DNA from: Chrysoperla carnea
Lineage: Eukaryota > Arthropoda > Insecta > Neuroptera > Chrysopidae
DNA: 64,000 nt
Direction: 5' to 3'
NCBI RefSeq assembly: GCF_905475395.1
Contig: NC_058342.1
Span: 23,036,640 to 23,100,639 of the forward strand
Under the pieces are notes generated by a model. That model made no database searches. It saw only the letters and a list, made by a program, of their open reading frames with translations, and was not told the origin of the DNA. Both the position numbers and the translations under genes were made by a program. Below are positions 10,035 to 21,076 of this stretch, in pieces. The stretch's first letter is position 1, and each line of letters begins with the position of its first letter.

Positions 10035-13000
10035 ATGCAACGTGGCAAAGAGAGTGTACTTATCATGGAAACAATTGGTGATATAATTGAACAACAAAGA
10101 CCTCAAAGTACTGAGTCATTTTCTACAGAAGGTAATCATGACGATGTGGTCGACTCTCCGTCCACAAGTACAACAATCACGCATGCGTCAATAACACGTT
10201 TAGAACGTGCTGGAGGCGGGGGACATATTCATCATAATAATCATAATAATAACAATATAACAATACATGATCAACATGAAGTTGAATTGCATACAATAAA
10301 AAAGGAGCACGGTGTGGGAGTAGAAGTTGCGGTTGTAGCGATTGGTGACGATTTATCGAATGATGGTGCTGAGATACAAACGATTAGTAATCATATAACA
10401 GTTACGACATCAAATAGCAATAATGAGAAAAATTCCTCCTTATCGTCCTCATCTTCAACTTCATCTTCATCATCTCTCTCGCATCAGCATCATCAGCAAC
10501 ACCATCAATCGCACCATCATCCGCATCATCAACAATCACACCATCATACAAATGGTGATGAACGTAATGGTGGGGATGTGTTAAGTGTAATCGTGCAATC
10601 ACAAGACTCATCACATGATTCGTCACAGTTGTTGAGTCCAACCAAATTGAGTCCCACATCTGTGAGTATCATGGATGTGGATGCATCTGAGTACGCATGT
10701 AGAACGTTACATGTTCAACCAGAACCCACGTATCAAACGTTGACCTCAGTGAATGGTCGCATGTCACCACCTGGCTTTAGTCCAAATTCATCGTATGCAA
10801 CGTTAACTCCTCTTCAACCGTTACCACCGATTTCAACTATGAGTGATAAATTTGCTTATGGAGGTCATACCGGTCACACAACAAACGGTTCAAACACGTT
10901 TGCAATAATGCAAAACAATGGTGGAATCACCGTTAACCTTGGGGGTGGTATTAATTCACCCTATAACTACGATAAATTATCATCCCATATGAATTTATCA
11001 CCAAATAATTCTTACTCACCGAATACTACCTTACGTACAATCACACATCATACAGATAGTCCTATATCACCATCTCCTAGTACATACTCACAAAATGGAT
11101 TGTCATCACCACAGAAAAGTTTATCACCGGACACGGTCAATAACTATGACACATCACCGGCTTATGGTAACAATGGACAGCGGGATATTGTCACAATTGC
11201 TCGTACTACACTCCAATCGACAAATCATATACAGCATCAACAGCAACACAGTCCTAATCTAAGTCCACCATCGACTTCACTGCATTCACCTGGTGGGAAT
11301 ACGATACTATCGAGTTTTGGTGGAAATGTCACACAGAATTCAACAAGTTTGGCAACACTGAATGACTTAACAATTGCACCCAGTCATCATCACCACCATT
11401 CTTCATCGCTATCATCACCGCTGTCGTTATCAACGAACCAGCATCAAGGTGGCGGGGGACTTGTACAAATCTCCCACATAAGTCACGTAGAGCGTGATAC
11501 AATTGTGACATCATCACCATCACCCCCACTTTTAACGATACAACATACGATTGGTTCAAGTGGCTCGTCACAAAACGTTATAAACACGATTTGTAACAAT
11601 AATAACAATTCGAATAACGGAGGTGTCTTACATCAAACCACGTTACTTACAACAAAACCTCAATCTCAAGGTGGTGGGGGTTTAATAACTACAGCAACGG
11701 GTGCTAACACGTTAAATGTAAACGTAGGGGGCGGCGGAGGAGGTGATATTGAAGAAATAAATACAAAAGATTTAGCACAACGTATCAGTGCTGAGTTAAA
11801 ACGTTATAGTATACCACAAGCAATATTTGCACAGAGAGTTTTGTGTCGATCGCAAGGTACTTTATCGGATTTATTACGGAATCCAAAACCATGGTCCAAA
11901 TTGAAATCTGGTCGAGAAACATTTCGTCGAATGTGGAAATGGCTACAAGAACCGGAATTTCAAAGAATGTCTGCATTACGTCTTGCAGGTAATTTTTGAT
12001 AATATGTTCTTTTACATTTATGTTTTTATTTCAGGGTGTCCAGAGTAACATGAGTAACCAGAAAAATTCGAGAAAATTTACTAATACACAAATTTTTGTC
12101 TAAATTCGCTCATTATATAGTTGTTAAATATTAAAATAAAAAAATTGAATTAATAATTGTTAGTGATGGATACGCAGAGATTATTCACGAGTTAGAAAAA
12201 AGTCTGAATAGTCTACAATTCGCAATCTAAGCCATCAAAGGTTATAGTAAACAATGTTATAGAAAGAGCAAAAAGAGGTGATGAAGAAAAGACAAATTTG
12301 GAAGTTAGAAAAAAGTTAAGATATAGTCTTTACCGTATCATCAAAGAATTCAAAACGAAGCCAAGTAGGCAAACGAAAATTGTTCTTATAACATCTATCG
12401 TCGAAGTGAAGTCGTTATCCCGGGCGATTTATTGCGGTTAAAAATCTAAAAATGTAACAAGTACTAACCGATTATTTTTTCAAAACCATATCATCTAAAC
12501 TATATTAGAGTCCACTTACTCTATAATAATCTTTTGTCCTAAGTTTGAAAAAATTGTTTATACATCACTATTTGCATTATGTATTTTACATTTTCAAAAG
12601 CCAATACAAATTTACTTCGAAAATAGTGTAGAGTGTCATGGCGTCTTGAATGACATCACGCCTTGCATACAATCATTTTTGTGTATTCCAGTTATAAGCA
12701 GTTGTGATCAAATAACCTACTTCTTTCTGTTAAAATGTTATGTTCTTTACATAGCGTTTCACATGGCGTGACGTAATACTTTCACAATACATCTGATTGG
12801 TATTTACTGTCACGTGACCGAATGAATAGTTTTACTAAAGTTATTTTCTAAAAATAAAAATAATCCTTTTTCTTTATAAAAAATAATTTTGTGTTTTGTT
12901 ATCTACATATCACGATTAATCATTAGACACTTTCACCCAACCGATTAATTCTTAATGGACAAAAGCCTATTGTTATGGAGACTCTTAAGAAACAGGTACA

Positions 13001-16000
13001 TAATCTTTGCTGACATTCTGATTCATTGATTCAATGAAGTCTCGGTAATTTTGCCAAATTTATGCAAAAAAAAAGTTATTAAAAGTGACCCGAAATATTG
13101 CTTAATATATTTCTAAAAGAAAAATCAGATTTTATTAACACCTTTGAGTCTTTTACCCTAAAAAACGGGTACCTTCTAGGCTTCTGGACCTTCTTTGTTT
13201 TAAATCGCCATCGGATATCTACTAATAAAATTTAAAGTCTGGCAATGCTGGACACCCTGATTGACAGAACCATTCTACAATTCTTGTTTCAATGCTCACA
13301 ACAACTCAAACAAATAAGAACTCACAAGACTGCACGACTGTGGTACTGTGAATGTACTGAACCTTTGGTGTTCTAGCTTGTCTTTTGATGACCAGGCCTT
13401 CATTTTTCTTTGGACACGGTAAAATGTCTTTTATCCTGAAAATCGGATACCTTCTGGGCTTTTGGACCTTATTTTTTAAATCACCATCGGAAATGTACAA
13501 ATAAAATTTGTAGTCTGGCAATGCTGGACACCCTGATTGACAGAACTATTCTACATTTCTTGTTTCAATGTTCACAACAACCAAAACAAATAAGAACTCA
13601 CAAGACTGCAAGACTGTGGTACTGTGAATGTATATTACAACGTGTTTCACGTCTGTAAGTATATTATACACTTTCACAGAGTGCAGCAGAGGCCACTCTC
13701 ACAGTTTCACACACTTAAAACTTACCAACTTGTTGTTGTTCACTGTTCTTGTTTAATTGTTCTTGTTTAACTTTGTTGTTGATGTTGACTACTCTTATGT
13801 TTTCATTGCAGACTGCCAGATGCGCAATGTAAATGTCAGAGCAGTCAACTTCAAACGAAGGAAACAACAAACTTCTTCATGCTTGTGAGTTCCTTGTTGT
13901 TGTTCCATCTTGATGTTTAATTGTTCTTGTTGTTGTTTAATGTTCATATATAAGAGTGTCCCAGAATTGATGTTTAAAAAAATATGATTTTTATAGCTTA
14001 ACTTCGACAATACATTGGCTTGCGAGAAATTCTGAGACACCCTGTGCAAATAAAAATTAATGACATGTCTGTCCTGTATAATTGAAAAAGATTGCTTACA
14101 AATTTTGAGACACCCTGTAAAAGTAAAAATAATCTTATATAATCAAGAGTATCCCCGGAAATTTTGAGCATCCATATACAAATAAATGACATGTCTGTCT
14201 TGTATGACTGAGAAATTCTAAACTCCCAGTACAGATTAAGGTTGCTATGAAGGAAAGGCTATTTAAGGTAGTCCGGCTGTTTGAGCAAGTACGGTGAATG
14301 TTAATTATTTTTCCGGTAAATGATAGTTCCTTGTACGGTGATAAGTTCCTAAGTACGGTGATAAGTCCCTTGATCACAATAAACACAGTTTTTGGGGCTT
14401 CTTGCGGGGCAAAATTTTATCATTTTAAAATATGGAAAAACTCACAATAACGTTAATTTTACAAAAATTAATCGGTGATTGAGCTTCAAAATAGTTTTCA
14501 TCATGAAGAAAATTTATCACAGATTCTGTTTATGCAAAAAAAACTTTACGTTACGGTGCTTTCCAAAAAGAAAACATAAAAAAACTTTGGTTTTTGACGC
14601 TTTTACGATATTTTTAGAGCATTTTATTACATTTACGTCATACAAAATTGCCTAGTTGACTAGTCAGGTGACGGCCGGACTACTTTAATGAGAAAATTTT
14701 CCAAAAATTGACAGTCAAGTATCAATTGACATGATAACAGGGCTTATTGTATAATTGAAAATAAAACTAATGCAATAAAATCTCCAAAAAAAAAGGGGGT
14801 ACCAAGCGAAAACATTCAAATATTTCTGCAATTTTATCAAAATAAATTTTTTTGCTAATTTTCAAGGATTATTACCTACTCACAAAACAGATCATATTTC
14901 GTGTAATCGATAAATGAGAACCTTTATCGTATTTTAGCTAATGTAGCTAAGAAACTAAAAATATATAATCCGAAAATTTGGATTGAAAAATTTTTTCTCA
15001 GAGGAATTTGAATACATAAAATGAATCAAAAATCTCGCAGAACAAAAATGAATTCCTTGCTTTCGACGCTATAGAAATTCAGATTTCAGCTTAAAATCAG
15101 TAAATTAACTATTATCTAATAAAAAATAGGCTTTACAAAATCGCCTTACAGATATCAAAAAGATTTGGAAAGCTAATCGGATTTTTTTGTTTTATTTTTA
15201 GCTGCGCAGATACCACAACGCGGGAGTAAGTATGACAGTTCTTTAAACGCCGATGATAATATAAAAATAATATCAATTTCAATTAAAGACGATTGTGTAA
15301 TGTTGACAGGTTGCAAACGGAAAGAGGAACTTGTGACACAATCGGAACATATTCCTACACCGAAGAAACCACGTCTGGTTTTTACGGATCTGCAACGGCG
15401 TACTCTGCAGGCTATTTTTAAGGTAAGTTTAAATAACAGGTTCTTATTATATCGATTCCCCTCTTAGAGAGAAAATTAAAGTATGCGCTTTCACAAATAA
15501 CCCCAAAAGTAGGTTTATGACTTCAAGCAAAGCTTCCTTGAGTATGTAAGAACTTCCCTGAGTACAGCGCGTCACAAAGGAAGCTCAGAAATCTCAGTTA
15601 TTCAGATTGAATGAGGATTTTCAAAATAATTCGTTGGTGAAGATTGGTTATTGCCCAAGTTCGATCATTCAGGTATTATTTGTAATACCTTTAAATTCTA
15701 AAATCGATCATTTCTTCCAAAAAAACTGATATTTCCGGATTACCTCACAACACTGTAACACAATCAATATAATAATAATGGGGTTTAACCTCCGCTTCTC
15801 AGACCACGTCAATAACAGAGGCTACCCTTATAATTATTTTTTAATCTTTTTATTTATTTCTTAAACTATATCCGAATATACAATTAATTTTATGATGTGG
15901 ATGGAGTTGGTTCTTCGTTCTTTTCCAAGCAACGACAGTGTGAGTACACTGCAGCTGCCTGAATTCGAACCCGCAACCTCCCAGCCAGTAATCATAGCAA

Positions 16001-16465
16001 GCTAAGACGCCTTAAAAAGCTCGGCTACTAACCGATTCCGCAATCAATATATTTATACGTAGTCACTAATAAACTACGTAACGATTTTATCATGTTATTT
16101 TACCCTTCTCCCCTTGATGCCCCGATCTACCGCTAACAACAGCTAGCTACATACCCTGTGATTTAATAGTGATTTTTTTTTTCATTTAGGAAACGAAAAG
16201 GCCGTCAAAGGAGATGCAGGTAACAATTGCTAGACAATTGGGTTTGGAACCAACCACTGTTGGAAATTTCTTCATGAATGCTCGTCGTCGATCCATGGAT
16301 AAATGGAAAGACGAAGATCCAAAAACAATGAATCAACAAATGGCACAATATTCACCAAGCAGTAGTGGCGTAGAACATGATGATCCCGATCAAGATATGG
16401 ATCATGATATGGACGGTGATATGGATCAAGATCTTGATCAAGAAAGTGAGCATCGAGTATTGTGA
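10035..16465 (+). CDS. onecut: Onecut (HNF6-type) CUT-homeodomain transcription factor, spliced
   Basis: A nuclear transcription factor of the ONECUT family, known in insects mainly from neurons and photoreceptors. Coding exons are 10035-11988, 15310-15422 and 16190-16465, all with GT-AG junctions (donors GTAATT and GTAAGT), giving about 780 residues. Residues 1-570 are low complexity, with His runs, Ser/Thr/Pro-rich and Gly runs and repeated SPxxxS motifs. The single CUT domain spans about 571-651 and ends FQRMSALRLA. A basic CKRKEE linker follows. The homeodomain (about 670-729) carries NFFMNARRR, with the Phe and Met at homeodomain positions 48 and 50 that mark this family. The tail is acidic with DMDHDMDGDMDQDLDQ. 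An in-frame TAA 12 bases upstream bounds the frame. A second ATG at 10065 (METIGDII) has a stronger start context (A at -3, G at +4) and may be the true start. Optional extra exon sequence at 15202-15309 could lengthen the linker. The first intron is 3.3 kb and holds several transposons. Confidence 0.95.
12031..13260. mobile_element. TIR element in onecut intron 1
   Basis: The left end TCAGGGTGTCCAG (12031-12043) is the inverse of the right end CTGGACACCCTGA (13248-13260). A second MITE (12524-12973) is nested inside, and the right end is part of a local duplication that repeats at 13527. A target duplication is not evident and no transposase motif was recognised. It could be two unrelated elements sharing short ends. 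Confidence 0.5.
12524..12973 (+). mobile_element. MITE, family with TAATAGGCTTTTGT ends, copy 1
   Basis: Colinear with 31143-31618 and, inverted, with 25318-25730. Shared phrases include GGCGTCTTGAATGACATCAC, TTTACATAGCGTTT, TGGCGTGACGTAATACTT and the right end ACAAAAGCCTATTG. The left end is degraded (TAATAATCTTTTGT). About 450 bases, non-coding, inserted in onecut intron 1. It carries a TGACGTAA motif. Confidence 0.8.
13140..13640. repeat. Tandem duplication, period 276 bp, in onecut intron 1
   Basis: Two colinear copies share GTCTGGCAATGCTGGACACC (the GACACCCTGATTGACAGAAC part starts at 13251 and 13527), TCTTGTTTCAATG and AATAAGAACTCACAAGACTG, followed by GACTGTGGTACTGTGAATGT. They differ at scattered bases. 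The minus-strand open frame at 13306-13521 lies in this block and contains KKNEGLVIKRQ, resembling a frame near 52430; it is probably transposon-derived. Confidence 0.8.
13660..14262. other. Onecut intron 1: low-complexity and short repeats
   Basis: TTGTT-rich low-complexity sequence at 13720-13970. Then three diverged ~60-base units around ATTTTGAGACACCCTG at about 14030-14230, with ATGACATGTCTGTC phrases. The minus-strand open frames here follow the repeats and have no recognised domain. Confidence 0.5.
14267..14684. mobile_element. TTAA-flanked MITE in onecut intron 1
   Basis: TTAA (14263-14266) is followed by GGTAGTCCGGC; the other end reads GCCGGACTACT followed by TTAA (14685-14688). 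This gives 11-base inverted ends with a 4-base TTAA duplication, a piggyBac-type target. Inside are three AAGTACGGTGA-like repeats (14286-14360). No open frame of note. Confidence 0.75.
14685..15201. other. End of onecut intron 1
   Basis: AT-rich intronic sequence. No repeat or conserved element recognised apart from the pyrimidine tract (15181-15199) that leads into the candidate microexon acceptor. Confidence 0.5.
15202..15225 (+). other. onecut: Candidate 24-nt microexon of onecut (CUT-homeodomain linker)
   Basis: Preceded by a pyrimidine-rich tract and AG (15200-15201), followed by a consensus donor GTAAGT (15226). Exon 1 ends one base into a codon, and inserting these 24 bases keeps frame: the linker changes from LAGCKRKEE to LAAAQIPQRGSCKRKEE. 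The following 84 bases (15226-15309) are bounded by GT and AG, a multiple of three, and open in the same frame, so they could also be retained for 36 extra residues. Vertebrate HNF6 has alternative isoforms differing in this same linker. Use of these sites is not proven. Confidence 0.7.
15771..16040 (-). mobile_element. Full-length tRNA-derived SINE in onecut intron 2
   Basis: Flanked by identical 10-bp duplications CAATCAATAT (15761-15770 and 16041-16050). Read on the minus strand it starts with a tRNA-like head, with a TTAGCTTGCTA A-box-like stretch and a GGTTCGAATTC B box (plus-strand 15961-15971). An unrelated body follows, and it ends in an (ATT)n tail at 15771-15780. It is antisense to onecut and sits between the two homeodomain exons. 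Internal RNA polymerase III promoter boxes are expected for this class. Confidence 0.9.
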
Positions 16466-16808
16466 CACACTTCGGCAACCGGCCCAATATCATTCCGTGA
16501 TCGACATCTTTTATTATTATGAACAGATCGTAGAGAACATAATATAATAGATAATAGATTTGTATAACACGGTATGTGATTTAGGGTGACATGGTGCCAT
16601 CTCTCAACAAAAAACAAAACAAAACAAACTTAACCTAAGATATTTTAAAATTAAAGTCAAATTTAAAAAAAAATCAAATCATTCAGCATCACACACATCA
16701 CAATCAATCAATCAATTGATGTTTAATCAACCAATCAGAATAATAGATATTCAAGTGATCACTTCAATGTTTTATTGATTGTCAACTGTCCTGGTTTTAC
16801 ATTTTAAA
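16466..16808 (+). other. onecut: Start of onecut 3' UTR
   Basis: Follows the TGA of onecut. It contains CAAAACAAAACAAA and CAATCAATCAATCAATTGATG low-complexity sequence. No canonical AATAAA was found close to the stop; AATAAA-like motifs occur only further on (for example near 18845), so the 3' UTR may be long or run into the repeats. The true end is unknown. Confidence 0.4.
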
Positions 16809-16810
16809 TA

Positions 16811-17713
16811 TAGACGAAATTCGTTAAGATAGTAGCGCCAAAATGAGATAAAATGATAACTACTTAGAGGAGGTGAATTTAAAATGTTTTCTGAATACGG
16901 ATGTAATTCTGGATTAAGCTTTTAAATTTTTTTGTTCGATAAAAAAAAAACACTAAAAACGTGATGATTTAACAATATTAGGGATTTTTTAGGCTAGGTC
17001 CTAGATGAATCTTCAATGCAAAAATAGGGAATAGGGAATCCTTCAGGCTGGTCGTCTTTCGTACCACAATCATTATTATTGTGATGAGAGAAAATTTCAC
17101 GTTATTGCGCAAACGCCAAGAGCAAATTTCAAACTTTATTTACAATATGTTTTTACGTTTGAAAATGCATTAATTCATATGAAAGAATGGTATATTAAAT
17201 TTAATTAATTATTAAATATTCTGGATAAATAATCATCTATTATTGAAAACATAGTGTATCTACGAAAAGAACCGAAGTATAATGAAGCCACTCGAATAGT
17301 GTTTTTTTTAAACTTACTTTACTGAAGTCATGAAAAAACTCTCATACCGGTGAAAACAAAATTTTCAAGTGGTCATTCCAGTTGAAATTTTGAAAAAACA
17401 AAAGGTTTTAAAATAAGCGAGAGAGAATCCATCTACGCAACTGTTCTGAAATGTTAGGTCTCAGTAAAGGAAAATATCAAGTTAATTTCTTATTATATTT
17501 GGAAGATCTAATTCTGTATCGATATCTTGGAATCAAAATATTCGATTGTTTTCGAGATACGCATTCATCTTATACCATCTCATGTAAACGGTTCACGAAA
17601 TCGTCTAATGAAAACACTTTAGGGCGCCATCCAGAAAAAATTCTCCCGTATATCCGCCTCTTTTTAGTTACATCGTTTGATCATCAAAGGCATGCAAAAT
17701 CTGATTTCGTCTA
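16811..17713. mobile_element. 903-bp TIR element, TAGACGAAA family, copy 1
   Basis: Ends TAGACGAAATTCG (16811) and GATTTCGTCTA (17713) flanked by TA on each side (16809-16810, 17714-17715). The inverted similarity extends about 60 bases: GATAAAATGATAACTACTTA then GAGGAGG at left corresponds to CCGCCTCTTTTTAGTTACAT then CGTTTGATCATC at right. The 95-residue open frame at 17451-17738 spans its right end and shows no transposase motif. Confidence 0.8.
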
Positions 17714-19200
17714 TAATTTTTTTTTTATTAAGTTGTAACCTTACTTATACGTCAAACGTATACGTGAAAATGTATTTGTAGGTGGGAGATAACGTAACGG
17801 ATACGATGTTATTGTTAGCAATAAATATTTAAAATATTATTAATTGATAAATTGTGAGTGAAAATTCAGTGAAAACTTGAATAGGAGTGATAATTGATCA
17901 ATTTAAAATTCATTTTTCATCTATAAATCTTTGTATTCCTAGATAAATAATGATCAAAACTTCTTAAACAATCTGGTCGAGATTAAGCTTTGTTATCACT
18001 GAAAACGTTGCCGGGTCAACATTTACTCGGTTGTTTAAATTGAAAGAACTTCGCATAAATAATAAAATGCAGTAAAACCTCGTATTTGAGGTAATGTAGA
18101 GAGCTGTACTACGCGCGTATAGTATAGGCATAGCGGCTTCAGTCGCTTTATCCAGGTTTTAGCTCCCGGATTAGTCCCGTTATCTCGGATAACGCAGATG
18201 CTCAGATAATCGAAGGCCGGGTAGCTTAGTTAATCGAGGTTTTACTGTATGTGCGAATTTTTTCATCTGATATTTATTCATTAATTTCAAAATTGGGGAC
18301 ACTACCCGGCCGGATGGTGTAATACCTTGAAACTCGGAAAAGTAATTCAAATTTTAAGATTTGTTTATAAATGCTGTGAATAAGTCATGTCGGGCAAAGA
18401 AAATAGCATCTGACGTTCGGTTACGGCATAAAACACGCAAAGTGGTGTGCCTCAATCAAATAATGGGATTTTGTTTCTCGACGGAAAATTGTAATATTTC
18501 GTTTGTGTCCCATTTTTCAACAATAAACTATTTCTATTTTGATCAAATATTCTAGGATTATAAGGATACCTTTTTTAAAAACAAAGATCAACTGTCAAAA
18601 AGTGGTGACTTCAAACAATTTAAAATCACTCCATACTTTGTGTTGTGTGAATTTGAAATACAATAAACGGACATTTTGAAAAAACAAGCATTTTGAAAAA
18701 AAAAAATGTACAAAAAAAGAGAATAAGTGGATAAAAAGAATTCTATTATTGAATTTCAATCAAATTGTTATTAAATAAATAATAAAAAAATATATATATT
18801 TATATATTTATTGGTAACTATGATAACTATACTTGTAAAGTATAAAATAAAGACATTTTTTATACAATAATTATAAATCACACACAAGAAAAATAATTGC
18901 AATATTTATAATTATTTATTTATTGAAATTTAAAAAAATAATAATGACAAATGTGATTGAACAAAAGAAATTATGAAATCAATATTAAATTATATTTAAA
19001 ATAAACAATATTCTAGTCAAAAGAGACAAATGATGTCAAAATAGTGTAACACGGACATAACTCTATCGCCATTCATGATACCATCAATCATTTTTTGAAT
19101 TATTTATTTAATATTATCTCAAATTTATTTATATTTTTTATTTATTTATGTTTAGAATTAAGTATTTATTTGTAAAAAAAAAAATTAGGTGAAAATATTT
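17714..19200. other. Downstream of onecut: AT-rich, one pogo-like MITE
   Basis: Apart from the small TIR element at 18071-18249 this is AT-rich sequence. AATAAA-like signals near 18060 and 18845 could end a long onecut transcript, but no evidence decides. The 64-residue frame at 18361-18555 has no recognisable motif. Confidence 0.4.
18071..18249. mobile_element. pogo/Tigger-like MITE
   Basis: The ends CAGTAAAACCTCG (18071) and CGAGGTTTTACTG (18249) are inverted repeats of the CAGTAAAACCTCGATTA type seen in pogo-like Tc1/mariner elements. The interior contains TTATCTCGGATAACGCAGAT and GATAATCGAAGG. It is only ~180 bp and non-coding. A TA duplication is not clean on the left side. Confidence 0.65.
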
Positions 19201-20410
19201 CAGTGATTATAAATACACAGAGTAAAGGAAGTTATCACAAGTATTTGGTCCTTCGAGCCGCTTCTAACATATCTTGAATACGATTCTAGTCAATTTATCG
19301 AAATTTAAGCAACATAATGTCTCGGCGTTGGAAACGTTTTATAAATCTTCTTTCGCCATATTAAATTTGTGAAATAAACATGAGAAGCTGTCAAATTTAA
19401 AGTAACTAGTCATTCGATCCGCTTCTAATGTCCTGGATTCGATTCTAGTCAATTTTTATCGAAATTCAAAAACATTCCAAAATGTCTTGATGTTAGAAGC
19501 GTTTTGTAAATCTGATTCCGCCATATTAATTTTGTGAAATAAACATGAGAAGGTGTCAAATTTAAAGTAACTAGCCATTCGCTTCTAGTTACCTGAATTC
19601 GATTCTAGTCAATTTTTATCGAAATTTAAACAACATTCCATCATGTCTTGATGTTAGAAGATCTTTCTTAAATTTGATTCCGCCATATTAAATTGGTGAA
19701 ATGAACATGAGAAGTTGCCATATTTAATGTAACTAGTTCTTCGAGACGCTTCTAATATCCTGAATTCGATTCTAGTCAATTTTATCGAAATTTAAACAAC
19801 ATTCCATAATGTCTTGATGTTGGAAGCGGTTTGAAAATTTGATTCCGCCATATTAAATTGGTGAAATGAACATGGAAAGTTGCCATATTTAATGTAACTA
19901 GTTCTTCGAGACGCTTCTAATATCCTGAATTCGATTCTAGTCAATTTTATCGAAATTTAAACAACATTCCATAATGTCTTCATGTTGGAAGCGGTTTGAA
20001 AATTTGATTCCGTCATATTAAATTGGTGAAATGAACGTGAAAATCTGTCAAATTTAAAGTAACTGGTCCTTTGAGCCACTTCAAATGTCCTGAATTCGAT
20101 TCTAACCAATTTTCATTGAAATTTTTGAAACATTCCATTATGTTTTAACGCTAGAAGCGCTTTGAGAATATTATTTCGCCATTGAAGAGATAAACGTGAG
20201 AAATTGTTAAATTTAGTCACTTAGTCCTTCGGACCGCTGCTAATGCCTTGAATACGATTCTAGTCAAATTTTAGTGAAATTTTAACAACATTCCATGATG
20301 ACTTGCTTTAGTTTTATTATATAATCACCAGAGGTGCTTCATGCATCTCGAATTTTGCCATATTGAATTATAACAAAAGTCATAAATGTAAAAATTGATA
20401 TACTCCGTGC
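19200..20410 (+). repeat. Satellite-like array, ~163-bp unit, about seven copies, flanked by TIR-family arms
   Basis: The marker GCTTCT (or variant) recurs at 19260, 19421, 19581, 19748, 19913, 20078 and 20236, spacing 158-167. Each unit has CTTCGAGCCGCTTCTAA, CCTGAATTCGATTCTAGTCA, ATCGAAATTTAAACAACATT, ATGTCTTGATGTTAGAAGCG and CGCCATATTAAATT. Units 4 and 5 are almost identical. The left flank (AGTAAAGGAAGTTATCAC) and right flank (ACTTGCTTTAGTTTTATTAT then AATCACCAGAGGTGC) match the arms of the TAGACGAAA TIR family (22365-22770, 23132-23364), so the array appears to lie inside such an element. Confidence 0.9.
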
Positions 20411-21076
20411 TGTGAACGTCATATCCACATTAATTTATAAAAAATTTGAAATAAAGTTAGCCATAAAATTAGTGAAAAACATTCCACAAGTATTCAAATA
20501 GTACAAACAAACAAAAAGTAACGAAAAATCTAAGTCATTTTATTTTTAAACATTAATTTATGTATTTTAATTATTTATTTAATATTTTTTAAGTTGTAAT
20601 TTTTTATTGTAATTTATAATGTTTTCTAGTCGCATCTATCATCAGGACATTCAGACTTTTACGGGATGTTCAGCAAAAAGGGAAAAACAAAAACGTAAAA
20701 GAAAAAATTTGGAAAACTTTATCAGAGAGGCGTTGAATTTGAGAATGTGAGATTTTTATCAATAAAAATCTGTCCTTCTTTTCACGTGGAAAAGAATTTT
20801 CGTAAAAAAGGACTCAAAAAGCAAACAATCAGGACTAGCTAGTTTGAAGAATTTACACAAATAAAATCTGGTAGTGCTGCCGGTTCAATTAAGAGTACTC
20901 TACAAAACGCGTTTATTTTAGAAAGAATTGATGATAACTGTTTAAAAAAAAATCTCGGGAACTTCTTTTAAGAGATTGGAAAGAAAATATTCAATAAAAA
21001 ACGTGGAAAAGAATAATCAAAAGACCAGTTAAAAAGAAAAAACTGTTTTTTTTCGTTTTCATGAGGAAAAGAATCA
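20411..21076. other. Intergenic, nothing recognised
   Basis: AT-rich sequence between the satellite array and the TTAGG-tailed LINE. No coding or repeat motif was recognised. Confidence 0.5.

Noticed and set aside
11989..12000. Termination of onecut at the TGA at 11997-11999 (short isoform)
   Set aside because: The codons after 11988 are intronic; the consensus donor and the in-frame homeodomain exons show that the full protein is spliced.
19200..20410. A CRISPR-like array
   Set aside because: Units are ~163 bp with no short conserved repeat plus unique spacer pattern; it is a eukaryotic tandem repeat.
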